Shown piece after piece: positions 7,633-17,853 of a DNA stretch of 64,000 nt (its first letter is position 1; each line of letters starts with the position of its first letter). The position numbers and the translations under genes are program-made. Source of the DNA: Pseudomonas sp. ADAK18 (lineage in GTDB: Bacteria > Pseudomonadota > Gammaproteobacteria > Pseudomonadales > Pseudomonadaceae). The notes under the pieces are model-generated. The model saw only the letters and a list, made by a program, of their open reading frames with translations. It was not told where the DNA came from and did no database searches. Location of the stretch: the NCBI RefSeq assembly GCF_012935695.1, contig NZ_CP052859.1, positions 2,273,001 to 2,337,000 on the forward strand, in the 5' to 3' direction.

Positions 7633-8497
7633 TCACCAACCCCTGCTCCTCCAACAACCGCACCAGCATGGTCAAGCTCTGGGACACCGTGCCCCGGCGC
7701 CAGATCAGCCACGTCTGCAAAAAGCGCAAGTTGTCGCAAAGCGGCCAGACGCTCACTGCCGTAAACCCCGGCATGCTCTCCAGCATGCTGCGAGGCATCA
7801 ATGCCAGCCCGGCGCCGGCACTGACGCAGGCGAGCATGCCGTGGTACGACTCCATCTCGAAGATTTTGCCGGGCACTGCACTGTCCTGGGTGAACCAACC
7901 CTCGAAGTGGTGCCGGTAGGAACAGTTGGGCCGGAACGTGTACAGGCTCTCACCGCCAACGTCCTGCCCGCGGGTAATCGGCGGGTGGTGCAGCGGCGCG
8001 ATAATGACCATTTCTTCCTCAAACACCGGGACGCCTTCCAGCGCCGGGTGCAGCACGGGGCCGTCGACGAACGCGGCGGTCAGGTGCCCGGCGAGTACAC
8101 CGTCGATCATGGTGCCGGACGGGCCCGTGGCCAGGGCCAACTCGACCTTGGGGTGCTTCTGGTTATAGGCGGCCAGCAGCGCAGGAATCCGCACGGCAGC
8201 GGTGCTTTCCAGGGAGCCTAAGGAGAACGGTCCCTGGGGCTCATCGCCGGCGACGGTCATGCGTGCCTCTTGTACGAGTTCCAGGATGCGCCGGGCATAG
8301 CCGAGAAAACTCCAGCCAGCCGGCGACAGACGCAAACGGCTTTTCTCGCGAATAAACAGGTCCACCCCCAGGTCCTGTTCCAACTGTTTGATACGGGTGG
8401 TGAGGTTTGACGGCACCCGGTGAATCAACTGGGCAGCGGCGCTGATGCTGCCCTGCTCCGCCACTGCCTTGAAAATTTCCAGCTGGACCAAATCCAA
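7619..8497 (-). CDS. LysR-family transcriptional regulator (292 aa)
   Basis: N-terminal winged helix-turn-helix with the family pattern [15 protein letters not shown] and the [17 protein letters not shown] recognition helix, followed by a type 2 periplasmic-binding effector domain. I chose the TTG at 8497 ([12 protein letters not shown]), which is preceded by GGAGAG and gives the usual LysR N-terminus; a TTG at 8509 would add four residues. It is divergent from the aldehyde dehydrogenase gene with about 100 bases between starts, so by the usual LysR arrangement it probably controls that gene. The inducer is unknown. Confidence 0.9.
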   Translation of the reverse strand: MDLVQLEIFKAVAEQGSISAAAQLIHRVPSNLTTRIKQLEQDLGVDLFIREKSRLRLSPAGWSFLGYARRILELVQEARMTVAGDEPQGPFSLGSLESTAAVRIPALLAAYNQKHPKVELALATGPSGTMIDGVLAGHLTAAFVDGPVLHPALEGVPVFEEEMVIIAPLHHPPITRGQDVGGESLYTFRPNCSYRHHFEGWFTQDSAVPGKIFEMESYHGMLACVSAGAGLALMPRSMLESMPGFTAVSVWPLCDNLRFLQTWLIWRRGTVSQSLTMLVRLLEEQGLVRAQA

Positions 8498-8598
8498 GTC
8501 ACTCTCCAAACGTGAATGAAAGGCTTAGTATTATTCAGTTTCCGGAAAAGCAACAGCGCCGTAACCTGAGCTCATTCTTCACTGAGCAGGACGGTGCC

Positions 8599-9981
8599 AT
8601 GACTCCCCTTCCCTACGCTGTTTCCATCAACCCCGCCAACGGTGAGACGGTGGGCCAGTACCCTTTTGAAACCCAGGCCCAGCTGGATGCGGCGTTGACA
8701 CGCGCCACCGTTGGCTTTGCCGCGTGGCGTCGGATTCCCGTCGAACAACGTGCGCAAAAACTGCTCGATCTGGCCCGGGTACTGCGCGACAGCCTCACAT
8801 CCATGGCGCAGATGATCACCCTGGAAATGGGCAAACCCATCACCCAGGCCCGCGCCGAGATTGAAAAATGTGCCCAGCTCTGCGAGTGGTACGCCACAAA
8901 CGGCCCGGCCATGCTGCAGGCCGAGCCTGTGCAGGTGGACAACGGCCACGCGCGCATCGAATACCGCCCGCTGGGACCGATCCTGGCCGTGATGCCGTGG
9001 AACTTCCCGATCTGGCAAGTATTGCGCGGTGCGGTACCCACGCTGCTCGCGGGTAATACCTACGTGCTCAAGCACGCGCCAAACGTGATGGGCTGCGCCT
9101 ACCTGCTGCGGGATGCGTTCCAGCGTGCAGGGTTTGCCGAGGGCCTGTTCGAGGTGATCAACGTCGACCAGGACGGCGTCTCCAAAGCCATCGCTGATCC
9201 GCGAATCGCCGCCGTGACCCTCACCGGCAGCGTGCGTGCCGGGATGGCGATTGGTGCCCAGGCCGGTGCAGCCTTGAAGAAGTGCGTGCTGGAACTGGGC
9301 GGCTCCGATCCGTTTATCGTGCTTAACGATGCCGACCTCGACGTCGCGGTCCAGGCCGCCGTGATTGGCCGCTACCAGAACACCGGCCAGGTATGCGCCG
9401 CGGCCAAGCGCCTGATCGTCGAGCAGGGAGTGGTGGAAGCCTTCACCGCTCGTTTTGTCGCCGCCACCCGCCAACTGGTCATCGGTAACCCGCAGTCTGC
9501 TGAAACCTACGTGGGCCCCATGGCGCGCTTCGACCTGCGCGATGAGCTGGATCAACAAGTCCAGGCCACGCTGGCCGAAGGCGCCACGTTGCTGCTGGGC
9601 GGCAACAAGGTGGACGGTGCCGGGAATTACTATCAGCCGACCGTGTTGGCGGATGTCACCGACCAGATGACCTCCTTCAAGCAGGAACTGTTTGGCCCGG
9701 TGGCGTCGATCATCACCGCCCGTGACGCCGAGCACGCCCTGGCGCTTGCCAATGACAGCGAGTTTGGCCTGACGTCGACGGTTTTCACCGCAGACCTTGA
9801 GCGGGCACGCCACATCGCGGACCGGCTGGAAACCGGCGGTGTCTTTATCAATGGTTACTGTGCCTCGGACCCTCGGGTGGCCTTTGGTGGCGTGAAGAAA
9901 AGCGGGTTCGGTCGAGAGCTGTCGCACTTCGGTGTACGTGAGTTCTGCAATGCGCAGACGGTGTGGATCGACCGGCACTGA
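8599..9981 (+). CDS. NAD(P)-dependent aldehyde dehydrogenase, Sad/YneI-like succinate-semialdehyde dehydrogenase (460 aa)
   Basis: Cytosolic enzyme expected to oxidise succinate semialdehyde or a similar aldehyde. Domain landmarks: the PWNFPIWQV segment of the cofactor fold, LTGSVRAG, the general-base glutamate in LELGGSDPF, and the nucleophilic cysteine in GQVCAAAKR. The N-terminus (ISINPANGE) and length match the short Sad/YneI subgroup rather than GabD (about 480-490 aa). The ATG at 8599 follows AGGACGGTGCC; a longer frame to 8512 would add 29 residues of low similarity. It is divergent from a LysR regulator that probably controls it. The exact aldehyde cannot be read from the sequence. 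Confidence 0.87.
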   Translation: MTPLPYAVSINPANGETVGQYPFETQAQLDAALTRATVGFAAWRRIPVEQRAQKLLDLARVLRDSLTSMAQMITLEMGKPITQARAEIEKCAQLCEWYATNGPAMLQAEPVQVDNGHARIEYRPLGPILAVMPWNFPIWQVLRGAVPTLLAGNTYVLKHAPNVMGCAYLLRDAFQRAGFAEGLFEVINVDQDGVSKAIADPRIAAVTLTGSVRAGMAIGAQAGAALKKCVLELGGSDPFIVLNDADLDVAVQAAVIGRYQNTGQVCAAAKRLIVEQGVVEAFTARFVAATRQLVIGNPQSAETYVGPMARFDLRDELDQQVQATLAEGATLLLGGNKVDGAGNYYQPTVLADVTDQMTSFKQELFGPVASIITARDAEHALALANDSEFGLTSTVFTADLERARHIADRLETGGVFINGYCASDPRVAFGGVKKSGFGRELSHFGVREFCNAQTVWIDRH

Positions 9982-9988
9982 TGGATGC

Positions 9989-11236
9989 TCACATGGGCGT
10001 ATCGGTGACTCGCAGCGCAACGACGCCCTTGCCCAGATCAACCAGTCTCACGTAGTGCGCAGCGTCATTTCGGCCAAAAAAAGTATCGGCTCTCTGACCG
10101 GTTAATCTGTCGTGGAACTTAAAAGGCTCTGTGATCTGGCGCTTTATATCCGCTCTGAAACGGTCTGCGTGAGTATCGATCCAGCGAATAGCCGCACGAC
10201 ACTCTGCCAACGGGCGGCGCATACCCGGAGTGACGTTCGGCAGGACCGCTGGATACAAGGAGAGTGTCGAAATATTGTATTTCATGTACACATGGCAGAG
10301 TTCCTGCCCGGCCGCGTTAAATACCGTGACACGTAAGTTGGATTCACCCTGCGTCGATTTTCGGGCCAGCTCAGATGCATCAACCTGCGCCGTCCACTCA
10401 GGCTGTTGGCGGATGTCTCCCACGTTGAGATCTACCTGATCTTCGATAATTGAATAGACGGTATTGTTTACCCTGACCCAACCGATTTTCCCTTCCTTCG
10501 ATATACACAGGTAACGGTACTGAGGCTTAAGACGGTGGCTCTCTTTATTGATAGACCAGGTCAGTAGATGTGGCCCCATTAACGAGTACTGAAACATCGA
10601 TTTGCTGTCGCTGTAGCGTGAAGACACCCTGCATTTTCGAGGGTTTGATTGTGGCCTTCGCCCCAGCGCCGACGTCACCTGGAGGCCGATTTTCCGCTCT
10701 TTCTTCGAGCTTTGCTTTCTTGCAGAGCTCAAATGTATTTCAGCCTGATCAATCTCGTTTTTTAACGTCTCATAGCGCGCCGAAAAACTGTCTGCCTTCT
10801 GTTTTACCGCCTCCAAAAAATCAGGCGTGATCTTCTCGGCCGCAGCCTCCAGTTTCGAGACAATCGAACGAGCTCGAGTGTTCATTCCACTAAACAGGAA
10901 GCTGACCTCTTTGCTCCGGGTATTCCCATTATCCGTAAAGTTCTGGCTGCCCACCGTAATGAACGACCCGTCGGCGATAATCATCTTGGCATGCAGGTTG
11001 GGAACCGAATAAACCTCAAACTTCGCGTCTATAAGCGCTTTTATCGTGCAATAACAGGAGGAGCCGAACGCGAGTACCTGCACATTCAACAGCGTGAATA
11101 CTTTCGCGCTTTTACCCAGTTTTGCTATGTCTAAAGCGACGTCCCCTGTCAGATAGGGGGAGAATATTTTCAGGTCGACTGTGTTGTTTTTCAGTTTGCC
11201 CGTGATCAGCGGCACAATATTTTCAGTAAATTCCAA
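9989..11236 (-). CDS. PLD-fold (single HKD motif) protein of unknown role (415 aa)
   Basis: Residues 82-89 read HAKMIIAD, a complete H-x-K-x4-D motif, followed by SFITVGSQNFTDNG as in phospholipase D/nuclease-fold proteins. Only one HKD motif is present, so the active form would be a dimer, as in Nuc-type PLD nucleases. The remaining 280 residues contain a charged, helix-forming stretch (about 105-180) and a C-terminal half of unrecognised fold. No signal peptide or membrane segment is seen. The start is a TTG at 11236 with AGGA nine bases upstream; no ATG is suitably placed. Composition is less GC-rich than its neighbours and the gene is a lone minus-strand insert between a dehydrogenase and a sugar operon, suggesting an accessory gene. 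A DNA- or RNA-cleaving defence role is one possibility. Confidence 0.65.
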   Translation of the reverse strand: MEFTENIVPLITGKLKNNTVDLKIFSPYLTGDVALDIAKLGKSAKVFTLLNVQVLAFGSSCYCTIKALIDAKFEVYSVPNLHAKMIIADGSFITVGSQNFTDNGNTRSKEVSFLFSGMNTRARSIVSKLEAAAEKITPDFLEAVKQKADSFSARYETLKNEIDQAEIHLSSARKQSSKKERKIGLQVTSALGRRPQSNPRKCRVSSRYSDSKSMFQYSLMGPHLLTWSINKESHRLKPQYRYLCISKEGKIGWVRVNNTVYSIIEDQVDLNVGDIRQQPEWTAQVDASELARKSTQGESNLRVTVFNAAGQELCHVYMKYNISTLSLYPAVLPNVTPGMRRPLAECRAAIRWIDTHADRFRADIKRQITEPFKFHDRLTGQRADTFFGRNDAAHYVRLVDLGKGVVALRVTDTPM

Positions 11237-11302
11237 TGCCCGTCATCCTTGTCAGTACCGCCTCGGTTTGTGCGGCGGCAGAGTATCAGACCCGGGCGGG
11301 TT

Positions 11303-12787
11303 TCACTCATGCAACGCCTGCGCGGCCGTCAACAGCCCTTGGAATTTGCGATAGCGAGCCTGCAATCTTGGCCGTTGTGCAGCATCCGGAACAAACCGCA
11401 CCTTGACCGGCATGCCTGCCGACAACAGTTCGGCGCCAAGCCCCATAGCTTGAAACCCCAGTTTCGCCGCACCAATGCACGCGCTCAGTTCGCTGCCCTG
11501 CAAGGTATAAATCTCCCGCTCGAGGATGTTAGCCAGCAACTGCGCCCAGTACTCACTGCGGGCACCACCGCCCACCAGGGCACAGGCCTGTACTGTTGCG
11601 CCGGCGGACTGCACCGAATGCAGCGCATCCAGCAACCCGAAACCAACCCCCTCCATCACCGCATAACCAAGCATTGCCGGGGTGCAGTCGTGGCCCAGGT
11701 TCATGAAACCACCCCGCAACAAGGGATCGTTGTGAGGTGTTCGTTCCCCGGCCAGGTAGGGCAGAAACAGCGGGTTGGACAGCGGTACCGGATGCCCGAT
11801 CGGCAACAGTGCCTGCACCTGATCCAGCAACGCCTGTTCCTCGGCGAAACCCGTCAACCGGGTCACCCAACGCAAGCAACTGGCGCCCGCCAACATGGCA
11901 CCCATGGTGTACCAACGATTGGGCAACGCATGGCAAAAACTGTGCACGGCACTGGCAGGATTGCCCGCTGCATGGTCAGTAATGGCGACGATTGCAGCGC
12001 TGGTGCCCAAGGTGATAAACCCGTCACCGGCGTTGATTGCGCCAATACCGACCGCTGCGACCGGGTTGTCCCCTCCTCCCCCGGCGATCACCAGGCCAGG
12101 GGGCAGATTCAGCTCTACCGCTGTTGTGTGGTTCACGCGTGCGCTGGCGGCACCGCCTTCTACCAGCGACGGCATTTGCGACAGTTTTAGCCCTGTGGCA
12201 CGCAGCATTGGCTCGAACCAGCAACGGTTGGCCACGTCCAGCCACAAGGTGCCGGCTGCATCCGAGACATCGCTGATGCGTTCGCCGCTCATGCGCAGGC
12301 GCAGGTAATCCTTGGGTGACAGCACACAGTCGATGGCGTTGAACACCTGTGGCTCATGCTGCTGCATCCATAGCAACTTGGGGGCTGTCAGCCCCGCCAT
12401 TGGCAAACTGCCGGTGACCTCGGCAAAGCCTGGGTAGTCACGCCCCAAGGCTTCGGCCTGGGCCACCGCCCGGGAGTCGTCCCAGAGAATTGCCGGGTAC
12501 AACACGCGGTCGTCGTCCCCCAGCAACACCGCGCCATGCATCTGACCGGACAGGCCAATGCAGCACACTCGGGCAAACGCCTCGGGCTGCTCAAGGCGCA
12601 ATTGATCCAACGCACTGAGGCAAGCCTGCCACCAGTCATGCGGATTCTGCTCGGACCAGCCGCTGCGGCGCCGCGACACCGTCAACCGGGCACCGGCATG
12701 GGCCAGGACGCCGCCGCGCTCATCCAGCAAGATGGCCTTGAGTTCCGAAGTGCCGAGGTCGATTCCGAGGGAAACAGGACTGCTCAT
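11303..12787 (-). CDS. xylB: Xylulokinase (494 aa)
   Basis: FGGY-family carbohydrate kinase that phosphorylates D-xylulose with ATP in the cytosol. Motifs seen: the N-terminal phosphate loop LGIDLGTSELKA, the xylulokinase-type LSGQMHG, the TAPKLLWM stretch, the late GGGGDNPVAAVG and the ATP-binding GGGARSEYWAQLLAN. Length fits XylB. The ATG at 12787 gives the expected N-terminus; an in-frame extension upstream is unlikely. It follows the LacI repressor gene by 16 bases and ends the sugar importer operon. No xylose isomerase or polyol dehydrogenase is nearby, so the importer may bring in a ketopentose directly, or the dehydrogenase is elsewhere. Confidence 0.9.
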   Translation of the reverse strand: MSSPVSLGIDLGTSELKAILLDERGGVLAHAGARLTVSRRRSGWSEQNPHDWWQACLSALDQLRLEQPEAFARVCCIGLSGQMHGAVLLGDDDRVLYPAILWDDSRAVAQAEALGRDYPGFAEVTGSLPMAGLTAPKLLWMQQHEPQVFNAIDCVLSPKDYLRLRMSGERISDVSDAAGTLWLDVANRCWFEPMLRATGLKLSQMPSLVEGGAASARVNHTTAVELNLPPGLVIAGGGGDNPVAAVGIGAINAGDGFITLGTSAAIVAITDHAAGNPASAVHSFCHALPNRWYTMGAMLAGASCLRWVTRLTGFAEEQALLDQVQALLPIGHPVPLSNPLFLPYLAGERTPHNDPLLRGGFMNLGHDCTPAMLGYAVMEGVGFGLLDALHSVQSAGATVQACALVGGGARSEYWAQLLANILEREIYTLQGSELSACIGAAKLGFQAMGLGAELLSAGMPVKVRFVPDAAQRPRLQARYRKFQGLLTAAQALHE

Positions 12788-12803
12788 ACCGATGATTTTC
12801 CGA

Positions 12804-13796
12804 TCAAGGACAGCCGCATGAATGGCGAATCCGCAAAGTGGGTGCCAGGCGCACACTGTGTTTTTTACGTTTGGGTGATGCCATGCGTTCCAGCAGCAAA
12901 CTGACTGCTCGCGCGCCCAGCTCCTGGACGGGTTGGGCAATCAAGGTCAGGCGCGGCACAAAGAAGTCTGCCCAGTCAAAATCATCGAAACCCACCAGCG
13001 CCATTTGCCCAGGCACCTCGATCCCTGCATCACGCAACGCGTGCATGGCGCCAAGGGTCATCAGGTTGTTGCCGGCCATGATCGCCGTGGGTGGCGATGA
13101 CAGCGCCAGCAACTGCCGGGTGGCCTGCCGCGCCGGTTCGCTGTTGGAGCCGCCATTGACCAGCAGCGCCGGATCCAGGGGAAAGCCCGCTGCCTGTAAC
13201 GCGGCCTGATAGCCCAGCACTCGCTCGTCAGTGGTGCCTAGCCCGGCGCGCCCGGCGACGAAGCCGATACGCTGGTGCCCATGCTCGATCAGGTGCGTGA
13301 TCAGGGCCTGGGTGGACTGGGTGTTCTCCACCCCGACCTGATCAAACCCGTCGTCGACCATACGGTCCACCAGCACCGCCGCGATGGAGTTAGCTTGCAG
13401 GTACTCCAAGGCCAGCGACCCGCTGGACGGCGCCAGAATGATGCCGTCCACCCGTCGATGATGCAGCGCCGTGATCACCCGCAGCTCCTGTTCGGGATCG
13501 TCATGGGTGTCGACGAACAGCATCATGAAGCCATGCTTGGCGCACTCGGTTTCAATCGCGTGCACGGTTTCGCTGAAGTAATGGTTGGAGAGCGCCGAGA
13601 TCGCCACGCCAATGGTGTTGGTGGTCGAGCGCGCCAGCGAACGGGCCAGGGTGTTGGGGATATAACCCAGTGCCTGGATCGCTTGCTGTACTGCCTGCAC
13701 CGTGTCCGCGCTGACCTTGCGGGTGCCGTTCAACACGTGGGACACCGTCGACGTCGACACGCCGGCGATCTTCGCCACATCATCCATGGTTGCCAC
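12804..13796 (-). CDS. LacI-family transcriptional repressor (330 aa)
   Basis: N-terminal LacI helix-turn-helix (MDDVAKIAGVSTSTVSHVLN) with hinge helix, then a periplasmic-binding-like sugar domain (NTIGVAISALSNHYF to FDDFDWADFF). The GTG at 13796 follows AAGGGGAGAGCAAC and is the preferred start; the ATG at 13787 is an alternative. It lies inside the importer operon between the binding-protein gene and xylB. Two perfect LacI-type palindromes lie in front of the first operon gene (17448-17495), so autoregulation of the whole operon is likely. The short C-terminal cysteine motif (HSCGC) is common in some members. Confidence 0.9.
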   Translation of the reverse strand: MATMDDVAKIAGVSTSTVSHVLNGTRKVSADTVQAVQQAIQALGYIPNTLARSLARSTTNTIGVAISALSNHYFSETVHAIETECAKHGFMMLFVDTHDDPEQELRVITALHHRRVDGIILAPSSGSLALEYLQANSIAAVLVDRMVDDGFDQVGVENTQSTQALITHLIEHGHQRIGFVAGRAGLGTTDERVLGYQAALQAAGFPLDPALLVNGGSNSEPARQATRQLLALSSPPTAIMAGNNLMTLGAMHALRDAGIEVPGQMALVGFDDFDWADFFVPRLTLIAQPVQELGARAVSLLLERMASPKRKKHSVRLAPTLRIRHSCGCP

Positions 13797-13816
13797 GTTG
13801 CTCTCCCCTTACTGCC

Positions 13817-14758
13817 TCAATGTTTGCTCGACCAACCGCTGTAAGTGCCCACGTTGTCACGGGTGATCAGCTTCGGCGTGAGCAGGGTAACCGCTTCGGC
13901 CGGGACCTTGTCATTGAGAATGTCGTTGCCGACGTTCACCGCGGTCTGGGCCATGGCCCATGGGTCCTGGCTGGACGAAGCCTGGATCGATGATTCGGTC
14001 TTCAGGGCGTTCTCGATGTCCGGCGCACCGTCCACGGAAGTAATGATGATACCGCTGCGTTTCAACTGGCGGGCGGCCAGGTCGCTGCCGATGGCTTGCG
14101 GGTCATTGATGGCGAACAGTCCGTCGATTTTCGGGAAACGCGTCAGGTAGCCCTGCATCACGTTCAGCCCGCCTTCACGGGAGCCCTTGCCGTCCTGGTC
14201 ATCGGACAGCACCTTGATATCCGGCGCGCCGGCCAGGGCCGCTTTGCAACCTTTGACCCGGTCGGTCACCGCCGTCACTTGCGGGCCGTTCTGGATGATC
14301 ACATTGCCCTTGCCCGCCAGCTTGTCGACGATGAACTGGCAGGCCAGCTTGCCGGCCTCGACGTTATCGGTCTGCACCGTGGCATTCACGCCCTTGGCAT
14401 CGACGTCCACCGCCACCACCACGATCCCGGCATCCCGGGCTTTCTTGATCGCGGAGGCCATCGCCGAGGGGTCGACGGCATTCAATAGGATCAAGTCGAC
14501 CTTGGACGAAATGAAGTTATCGATCTGCGAAAACTGTTTGCTCAGGTCGTAATCGGCCGACACCGAAGTGACTTTGACCGCTGGGTTCAACGCCTTGGCT
14601 CGCGCCGTGGCACCGTCGGCCAGGGTCACGAAATACGGGTTGCCCAACGACCCCATGCTGATGCCCATGGCTTTCAGTTCACGGGCCTGTACGGCTTGTG
14701 ACATCAGCACGGCCAGGCTCAAGGAGGCGACAACAGGAAAGATGCGTTTGAAGTTCAT
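13817..14758 (-). CDS. Sugar ABC transporter periplasmic binding protein, RbsB-like (313 aa)
   Basis: An N-terminal signal peptide (MNFKRIFPVVASLSLAVLMS, cleavage probably after VQA) is followed by the ribose/galactose-type two-lobed domain. Typical elements are GISMGSLGNPYFVTL, VTSVSADYDLSKQF, the VDLILLNAVDP lobe strand and VVAVDVDAKG. It delivers the sugar to the permease encoded next upstream in the operon. The specific ligand (ribose, xylulose, another pentose or a polyol) cannot be read from the sequence; linkage to xylB favours a pentulose or pentitol. Confidence 0.88.
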   Translation of the reverse strand: MNFKRIFPVVASLSLAVLMSQAVQARELKAMGISMGSLGNPYFVTLADGATARAKALNPAVKVTSVSADYDLSKQFSQIDNFISSKVDLILLNAVDPSAMASAIKKARDAGIVVVAVDVDAKGVNATVQTDNVEAGKLACQFIVDKLAGKGNVIIQNGPQVTAVTDRVKGCKAALAGAPDIKVLSDDQDGKGSREGGLNVMQGYLTRFPKIDGLFAINDPQAIGSDLAARQLKRSGIIITSVDGAPDIENALKTESSIQASSSQDPWAMAQTAVNVGNDILNDKVPAEAVTLLTPKLITRDNVGTYSGWSSKH

Positions 14759-14800
14759 GATGGCTCTCTTGTGATTGTTGTTGAGAACAGCATTGAAAAA

Positions 14801-15803
14801 TCAGGTCCGCACACCGGACTGGCGATAACGATCCAGCGCCACCGCGCCAATGATCACGATGCCTTTAATGATGTACTGCCAGATGTCTGACACCCCCAGC
14901 AGCACCAGTCCATTGGTCAGCACCGCAATGATCAGTGCACCAATCAGGGTGCCGCCGATGGTGCCGACGCCGCCGGTAAAGCTGGTGCCGCCGAGGATCA
15001 CCGCCGCAATCGCATCCAGCTCATAGGATTGGCCCAATTGCAGGCCGTTGGCGGCGAACAGTCGCGAGGCGCTCATCACTGCGCCCAAGCCGGCCAAGGC
15101 ACCGGACATGGCATAGACGAACAGCAGCACCTTCCACACCTTGATCCCGGACAGGCGCGCCGCTTCCGGGTTGCCGCCCACGGAATAGATCTGCACCCCC
15201 ATCACCGTACGCCGCAGGATGAACCACGACAGGCCGATGACGGCCACTGCGATCACCACCAGCCACGGCACGCCAAGGATCGAATCGTTGCCGATAAACG
15301 CAAACGGCAGGTCCGGGTTGAACACGGTCTTGTCGTCGGCCAGCAACCGCGCCAGGCCACGCATAGCGGTGAGCGCACCGAGGGTGACGATAAACGGCGG
15401 CAGGCGCATGAAGGCGATCAACCCGCCGTTGACCAGGCCCAGCAACAGGCCGAAGCCGACACCGGCAAAAATCCCCAGCATGCCGTACTGGGGCGACATC
15501 GACGCTTGCAGCGCAACCACGGCAGACGCGGCGAGAATCGCCCCCACCGACAGGTCAATGCCGGCGGTGAGGATCACAAAGGTCATGCCCGCCGCCAGCA
15601 CCACATTCACCGAGGCTTGCTGGGTGATGATCGACAGGTTCTGCACCGTCAGGAAGTTCTCGCTGGCCAGGGCAAAACCCACCAGCAACAGCACCAGTAC
15701 CGGCAGCATGCCCACCGTGCGCATCAACTCTTGAATACGCTCGCGTTTGTTGACCGTTGCAGGCGTGTCCAGGCTCATCGCGTTGCTCTCCATCTTGTTG
15801 GGA

Positions 15804-15811
<8 letters not shown>
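14801..15811 (-). CDS. Sugar ABC transporter permease, RbsC-like (336 aa)
   Basis: Multi-spanning inner-membrane subunit with about nine hydrophobic segments and the conserved [10 protein letters not shown] motif of the branched RbsC/XylH family, plus [12 protein letters not shown] near the C-terminus. The ATG at 15811 overlaps the end of the ATPase gene by 8 bases; later in-frame ATGs (for example the one starting MESNAM or MSLDTP) are possible starts and would remove up to 11 residues. It forms the membrane channel with the ATPase and binding protein of the same operon. Confidence 0.87.
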
Positions 15812-17348
<1,537 letters not shown>

Positions 17349-17447
17349 GGTGACCCCGATATTTTTATTGTTGTACCTGGATCATCACCGATAACGCGGT
17401 ATCGGGTGACCTGATTGGGGTCGACTCTAATCAGATAAATTTACTTG

Positions 17448-17495
17448 CGCAAGCGCTTGCGTGCGCCTTTTATCGGATGATGAAACGTTTCATCA
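17448..17495. promoter_or_regulatory. Two LacI-family operator palindromes
   Basis: CGCAAGCGCTTGCG (17448-17461) and TGATGAAACGTTTCATCA (17478-17495) are both perfect palindromes with the central C-G pair typical of LacI-family sites. The second closely resembles the E. coli RbsR operator core GAAACGTTTC. Centres are 32 bp apart, about three helical turns, allowing cooperative binding by the repressor encoded at 12804-13796. Confidence 0.75.
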
Positions 17496-17526
17496 CGTAC
17501 TAAAAGAGATAAACACGCACGATCAT

Positions 17527-17640
17527 TCAGGCCATTTCCCCACTCATCTCAAACAACTGTTTGATGGTCTCGCCCAGCAAAGGCAGCCAGTCAGTCTGTT
17601 TGTTAGCTATAGCAAGATGCACCAATAGGCTGCGGTCTTG
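17527..17640 (-). pseudogene. 3' fragment of an unidentified gene
   Basis: On the minus strand a short open frame ends with the residues SLLVHLAIANKQ, TDWLPLLGETIKQ and LFEMSGEMA before a TGA at 17527. This looks like a real C-terminus, possibly of a LysR-type regulator, but the frame meets a stop at the direct repeat of the mobile element at 17642. The element appears to have removed or interrupted the rest of the gene. Family uncertain. Confidence 0.35.
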
Positions 17641-17641
17641 G

Positions 17642-17853
17642 CCTAAGGATCAGCCTTTCCAAGGTCTTTGAGCATGCCGCCCAATACGCTTGAAACCTCC
17701 AGCTCAGGGCAGTGAAGATCAAGGGTGGGAGTTGTCGAGCCTCGCCGGGGCTCGACAACTCCCACAAGGTGTTCACATCGCCGGTTAGATCTTCATCCCT
17801 GGCCTGATGCGACTGATTTTTTAAAGACCTTGAAAGGGCTGGACCTAAGGATC
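17642..17853. mobile_element. MITE-like element, copy 1 (terminal inverted repeats around a REP-type hairpin)
   Basis: Terminal inverted repeats AGCCTTTCCAAGGTCTTTGA (left) and a reverse-complement counterpart ending in TTAAAGACCTTGAAAGGGCT (right) enclose a central hairpin (about 17726-17764). The sequence CCTAAGGATC occurs on the same strand just outside both ends (17642-17651 and 17844-17853), as expected for a target-site duplication. The two arms differ below the termini. The left arm matches the right arm of the copy at 34685-34965 and vice versa, so the two copies are one element in opposite orientation. No coding capacity. Confidence 0.7.

Noticed and set aside
8572..10041. 489-codon minus-strand open frame opposite the aldehyde dehydrogenase
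   Set aside because: Antisense to a gene with clear catalytic motifs; composition artefact.
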